A DNA stretch of 32,177 bases from an uncultured Clostridia bacterium (GTDB lineage Bacteria; Bacillota; Clostridia; Christensenellales; CAG-138). Positions 28,970 to 32,177 of this stretch are shown piece after piece. A program made the translations under genes and the position numbers. How positions within the stretch are numbered: position 1 is the first letter of the stretch; the number at the start of each line of letters is the position of its first letter. The stretch lies in assembly GCA_937915925.1 (NCBI GenBank), contig CALGGM010000053.1, forward strand, positions 1 to 32,177, read 5' to 3'. The notes under the pieces were generated by a model. It was not told where the DNA came from. It saw only the letters and a list, made by a program, of their open reading frames with translations, and made no database searches.

Positions 28970-30715
28970 TTAATACGACCGCAGCTCGGTCTTGTCATAC
29001 TGGAACTGCTCCCTTAAAAGCGCATAGCGCTCGACGTAATTGCCGTTTTCGTCCGTTCGCCAGCCCTCGCCGGTCGGGTTATGCGTCGTGTTGTTCACCA
29101 CGCAGTTCGGCACGCGGCTCTTGAATTCCTCGATCTGCTCCTCCGGGATCTTGTTGCGCGAGATCCACAGCCGTTCGAGATTCGTAAGCCCATAGAGCGG
29201 CGTGATGTCCTTGATGTTGTTGAAGCACAGGTTCAGGTGCTTCAGCTCCGTACATGCCGCAAGCGGCGTCAGGTCGGAGATCACCGTCGAGAAGCATTCG
29301 AAGTATTCGAGCTTGGTGCAGTTCTCGATGCCCTTGAGATCGCTGACCGGATTGAACATGATGAAGACCTCAAGGTCCGGCATGTACTTGACGAAATCCA
29401 TGTGGTGCAGCTTGTTGTGTCCGAGATCGATGTATTTCAGATCGCGGCAGTACTTGAGGTTTTTCACGTCCTTGTCGTACAGCGTTCTGCGTCCCGCCGC
29501 GGAGAACTTGATCATGATCGCGTCGGTGCGGATCGGATTGTACCCGCCGACCGTGACGGTCCAGACGATCTTCGGCTGTGGGAACTCGTCGCGAAGCGCC
29601 GCCATCGTTTCGTTGTCGACGCCGCAGTCTTCCATGTCGAGCCGCTGCACGTTGCAAAGATACGGCAGCAGCGCTTTGACGTCGTCGACGCGCTTTTTGA
29701 GATCGACGCCGCTGAACGAAACGACCTCGTCCGCAAGCGAGAACGTCACCCCGAACGCCTCGGTCCGATAGTCCACCAAAAGCCCTTCCCGCGCGGTCTG
29801 CAGGCGGTTCGCGTCGTCAAGCGTCCACTTGCTTTGTCCGCTTTCCGGGTTCAGATTCACGCGTTTCAGATTCGGCAGCACCGCGACCGCGCCGATGATG
29901 TTATTAAGCTCGGACGGTGAGAGCGCGGACAGATCGGCTTCCTCGCTCGTGCTTTCAATCGCCGTATTGCCGAACGCGACCGTATAGACCGCTTCGGTCT
30001 CGCCCGCGGCTTCAAGCAGACGCTTCGCGCGATCCGGCGAAAGCCTGCCCTCGACCGTGATGCGCGTCAGCGAAGGCAGAAGCGCAAGCTCGTCCTTCAG
30101 CGCGTCCCAATCGCCGATCCCGTCGGCGCTCAGGGTAAGCTCCATGCTGTCCGGCGCGACGCGCGTTCCCTGCACAAGGATCGCATACCGCACCGAAACC
30201 GTGGGAACCGCTTCGAGGAGCAGCAGCGTCTGTTCGTTGTTTAAGCCGCTGTCCGTAAGATCCACGCTTGTCACATGCGGAAGCAGCGCAAGCGCATCGA
30301 TCACGTCCTGCGCCGCGGTGACCGACGCCGGAACGGCAAGCGCATCCGCATCGCTGTCGATGCGCGTATCGCCGAAAGGCACGCTCCACAGCACGGGATA
30401 GGAAACCGTTTCGGAAAACGCCTTCAAAAGCGCAGCGTCGCCGCACGCGCGTCCGTCGAGCAGGCGAAGCTCGCGAAGCTCGGACAGCGCCGCAAGGTCG
30501 TCCTCCGTCACGCTGTTCAGCGTCAGCTCGGTCACGTCCCGCTCGACCGGTCCCGTGGAAAGCTGTACCCGCGTGTCCACGGGCTTCGGCGTGATCGCCT
30601 CGGCGGTGGGCGTCGGATCCGGCTCAACAGCGGGCGTCTGATCGCAGCCGATCGACAGCAGCAAAAGCAGCGCCGCAAGGATCGCTGCAAACACGATGAT
30701 TCTCTGGTGCTTCAT
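28970..30715 (-). CDS. leucine-rich-repeat lipoprotein
   Basis: A 581-residue surface lipoprotein. The signal ends in a lipobox LSIGC with Cys24, followed by a Pro/Thr/Glu linker (about 25-45). Several irregular repeats fill the middle, and clear leucine-rich repeats occupy about 430-545 (LKYIDLGHNKL, LEVFIMFNPVSDLKGIENC, LKHLNLCFNNIKDITPL, LERLWISRNKI). ATG 30715 with GAAGAGG before it is preferred to an in-frame start at 30796, which lies upstream of the promoter. It heads the operon with the Fe-S reductase and is divergent from the PIG-L-like secreted protein. Likely role: protein or glycan binding at the cell surface. Confidence 0.9.
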   Translation of the reverse strand: MKHQRIIVFAAILAALLLLLSIGCDQTPAVEPDPTPTAEAITPKPVDTRVQLSTGPVERDVTELTLNSVTEDDLAALSELRELRLLDGRACGDAALLKAFSETVSYPVLWSVPFGDTRIDSDADALAVPASVTAAQDVIDALALLPHVTSVDLTDSGLNNEQTLLLLEAVPTVSVRYAILVQGTRVAPDSMELTLSADGIGDWDALKDELALLPSLTRITVEGRLSPDRAKRLLEAAGETEAVYTVAFGNTAIESTSEEADLSALSPSELNNIIGAVAVLPNLKRVNLNPESGQSKWTLDDANRLQTAREGLLVDYRTEAFGVTFSLADEVVSFSGVDLKKRVDDVKALLPYLCNVQRLDMEDCGVDNETMAALRDEFPQPKIVWTVTVGGYNPIRTDAIMIKFSAAGRRTLYDKDVKNLKYCRDLKYIDLGHNKLHHMDFVKYMPDLEVFIMFNPVSDLKGIENCTKLEYFECFSTVISDLTPLAACTELKHLNLCFNNIKDITPLYGLTNLERLWISRNKIPEEQIEEFKSRVPNCVVNNTTHNPTGEGWRTDENGNYVERYALLREQFQYDKTELRSY

Positions 30716-30769
30716 ATAAACCTCTTCCACGCGTAATACCGTCACCGTTCGCGAAATATCTTCTTTTAC

Positions 30770-30798
30770 AGTATAACGGATTTCGACAAAAAACACAA
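30770..30798 (-). promoter_or_regulatory. promoter of the LRR lipoprotein operon
   Basis: On the minus strand, -35 TTGTGT (30798-30793), 17-bp spacer, -10 TATACT (30775-30770), about 55 bp before ATG 30715. Confidence 0.7.
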
Positions 30799-30811
30799 TA
30801 CGCCGCAGGCG

Positions 30812-30853
30812 TTTTACAGCTTTGCTACTAAAAGGCTTTTACAACTTTGTTAC
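30812..30853. repeat. 17-bp tandem direct repeat between divergent promoters
   Basis: TTTTACAGCTTTGCTAC (30812-30828) and TTTTACAACTTTGTTAC (30837-30853) differ at two positions and start 25 bp apart. They lie between the two divergent promoters, just upstream of the rightward -35 box, as expected for a regulator site. Confidence 0.65.
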
Positions 30854-30864
30854 CCAATGAACAC

Positions 30865-30894
30865 TTTACAGATCGTGCGTGCGCGTGGTATACT
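30865..30894 (+). promoter_or_regulatory. promoter of the PIG-L-like secreted protein gene
   Basis: TTTACA (30865-30870), 18-bp spacer, TATACT (30889-30894), about 35 bp before ATG 30930. Confidence 0.72.
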
Positions 30895-30929
30895 GAAAAA
30901 GATCGAATCGTGGGATTTCGGAGGACGCT

Positions 30930-32177
30930 ATGAAGAAAATAGCATATGTGCTCGTGATAATATTGGTTTTATCGTTCGTTCCGGGCGGTATTACGTTTGC
31001 CGCATCCGGCGAAGCGAATACGGCGGATCGGCTGTCCGTTTCGGTAACGATGCCCGAAAAGCGGGAAGACGAGGCGTTTCTTCTGACCGATGGCTTTGCC
31101 GATACCTATGTTGCGTTCAACCGGGAAAGCACGGTCCGCTTTGATTTCTCCGCCGAGGCTGCGACCCTTGTCACCGTTTGGGAATCCGAGCCCGCCAACG
31201 CGCCGACGCTTCGCTGCTTTGCGGGCGAAACGCTCCTTTCCGAGGACCCGCTTTCGGTCCCCTATCTTTGCACCGTCACACAGCTTCCCGCGGGCACGAA
31301 CGCCGTTGAGCTGACCCTGTCGAAGTCGTCGCTTTCCGACGTCTGCGCGTTCGGCGCGGGCGAGCTTCCCGAGGATGTATACCAATGGACGAGCGCCGAT
31401 CAGCCCGACGTGCTGCTGCTTGCGGCGTACCCCGGCGACGAATACCGCGTATACGGCGGGCTTCTGCCGAAGCTCGTCAACGACGGCGCGAACGTCGTCG
31501 TGTGCTACTGCGCCGATCACAGCCGTCTGCAGCTCGAATCCGGCTTCTCCGCGCTGTGGGCGCTCGGCGTTCAAAACTATCCTGTTCGCCTCGGCGTGCA
31601 GACGCGGCTGTCTCTGGACTATAAGACGCTGCAGCGCTCGTGGAGCAGGGAGCATGGCGAAAAGCTTCTGGAAACCGCGATCAAGGATCTGCATCCCGCG
31701 GTGATCATCGCGCCGTCCGACAGCGCGGACGCGCTTCCGGGCGATCGCATCGTCTGTGAATACGCAAAAGCCATCTGCAAAAAGCACAGGGATTATTATC
31801 AAAAGCTGTACGTCGTCTACGCGGGCGAGGATCGCCTGACGGTCAAGGACGAGCTTCTGCCGCTGTACGAAAACCGCAGCGCGCGGGAGATCGCCGAGGA
31901 GCAGCTTGCGACCTTCCGTTCCTTTGATTATTGGGAATATACCGTTCCCGCCGAGGTTTCGTACCGGCTCGTATATTCCGCGTCCGAAGCCGGCGCGGCG
32001 AACGAACCGTTCTTTGAAAACCTGTCCGTCACGCTGCATCCCGCGGTGACCGCGACGCCGGAACCGACGCCGACGCCGGAACCGACCGAGGTCCCGACCG
32101 AAGCGCCGACGTCCACCCCTGCGCCCACCGAGGCGCCGACCGAAGTACCGACCGAAATCCCGACCGAAGCGCCGACC
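30930..32177 (+). CDS. secreted protein with degenerate PIG-L (LmbE) deacetylase domain, 3' end outside window
   Basis: An open frame of 416 codons to the edge, with no stop. GGAGG precedes ATG 30930. Residues 1-25 are a signal peptide (MKKIAYVLVIILVLSFVPGG...FAA). After a beta-rich region comes a PIG-L-type fold (about 159-345): VLLLAAYPGDEYRVYGGLLPKLVNDGANVVVCYCAD, then IIAPSDS and a late LYVVYAGEDR strand. The zinc motif HPDDE reads YPGDE (167-171), so the first His and Asp ligands are lost, and the later HxxH is also missing. A Thr/Pro/Glu linker (from about 370) leads to a further domain beyond the window. The domain is probably a non-catalytic, sugar-binding relative. Confidence 0.82.
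   Translation, partial: MKKIAYVLVIILVLSFVPGGITFAASGEANTADRLSVSVTMPEKREDEAFLLTDGFADTYVAFNRESTVRFDFSAEAATLVTVWESEPANAPTLRCFAGETLLSEDPLSVPYLCTVTQLPAGTNAVELTLSKSSLSDVCAFGAGELPEDVYQWTSADQPDVLLLAAYPGDEYRVYGGLLPKLVNDGANVVVCYCADHSRLQLESGFSALWALGVQNYPVRLGVQTRLSLDYKTLQRSWSREHGEKLLETAIKDLHPAVIIAPSDSADALPGDRIVCEYAKAICKKHRDYYQKLYVVYAGEDRLTVKDELLPLYENRSAREIAEEQLATFRSFDYWEYTVPAEVSYRLVYSASEAGAANEPFFENLSVTLHPAVTATPEPTPTPEPTEVPTEAPTSTPAPTEAPTEVPTEIPTEAPT

Noticed and set aside
30969..32039. 356-codon minus-strand frame at the right end
   Set aside because: It is the antisense of the PIG-L-like gene in GC-rich DNA; it is Arg-rich, lacks a ribosome site and has no domain.
32045..32177. repeated ACCGAAG/CCGACC units at the right edge as a DNA repeat array
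   Set aside because: They encode a Thr/Pro/Glu linker in frame; the repetition follows from the protein sequence.

Overview
The window looks like part of the chromosome of an anaerobic Clostridia-type Firmicute, probably a gut Christensenellales- or Oscillospirales-like organism. This rests on strong AGGAGG-type ribosome sites, iron-sulfur aldo/keto reductase, rubredoxin and EFR1-type flavodoxin pieces, Clostridia-style Thr/Pro/Glu linkers, and a GC-rich core broken by AT-rich islands. Taxonomy is an inference; there is no rRNA, tRNA or CRISPR here.

Layout. (1) 1-4172 is accessory DNA. It holds the 5' end of a leftward gene, an AT-rich overlapping pair (a small protein resembling effector-associated component EACC1 and an HExxH metallopeptidase), and an XRE regulator coupled to a large serine recombinase that ends in a terminator. 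(2) 4237-7248 holds a cyclophilin-like lipoprotein, an alpha/beta hydrolase and a small helical protein, divergent from a LysR regulator with a palindrome at its start point. (3) 7293-11195 is leftward operon A, followed by a divergent TetR gene (11463-12017). (4) 12151-13516 is a redox group: a degenerate bacterioferritin, a PPOX flavoprotein and an OhrR-like MarR regulator. (5) 13542-17649 is a scar. An EFR1 flavodoxin gene is split by an AlwI-like restriction-modification cassette, and its 3' part is fused by deletion to an MBL-rubredoxin gene lacking its start. (6) 17775-26816 is leftward operon B, 13 tightly packed genes. (7) 27125-32177 holds a GNAT acetyltransferase, an LRR lipoprotein plus Fe-S aldo/keto reductase operon, and a divergent secreted protein with a degenerate PIG-L (LmbE) domain that runs off the window.

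The most interesting content is operons A and B together. They share a 43-nt identical promoter block and paired GTTAGC-N4-GCTAAC operators, so one regulator, most simply the TetR protein encoded beside operon A, should control both. They encode five members of the L-2-amino-thiazoline-4-carboxylate (ATC) hydrolase family with one invariant Cys/Asp spacing, five soluble or membrane-tethered SAM methyltransferases plus an isoprenylcysteine-methyltransferase-like membrane enzyme, three small membrane proteins with a shared DxxxxD motif, two DUF6796-like membrane proteins, two alpha/beta hydrolases and an MBL hydrolase. I know of no described pathway with this make-up. It reads as a membrane-associated methylation and hydrolysis system of unknown substrate.
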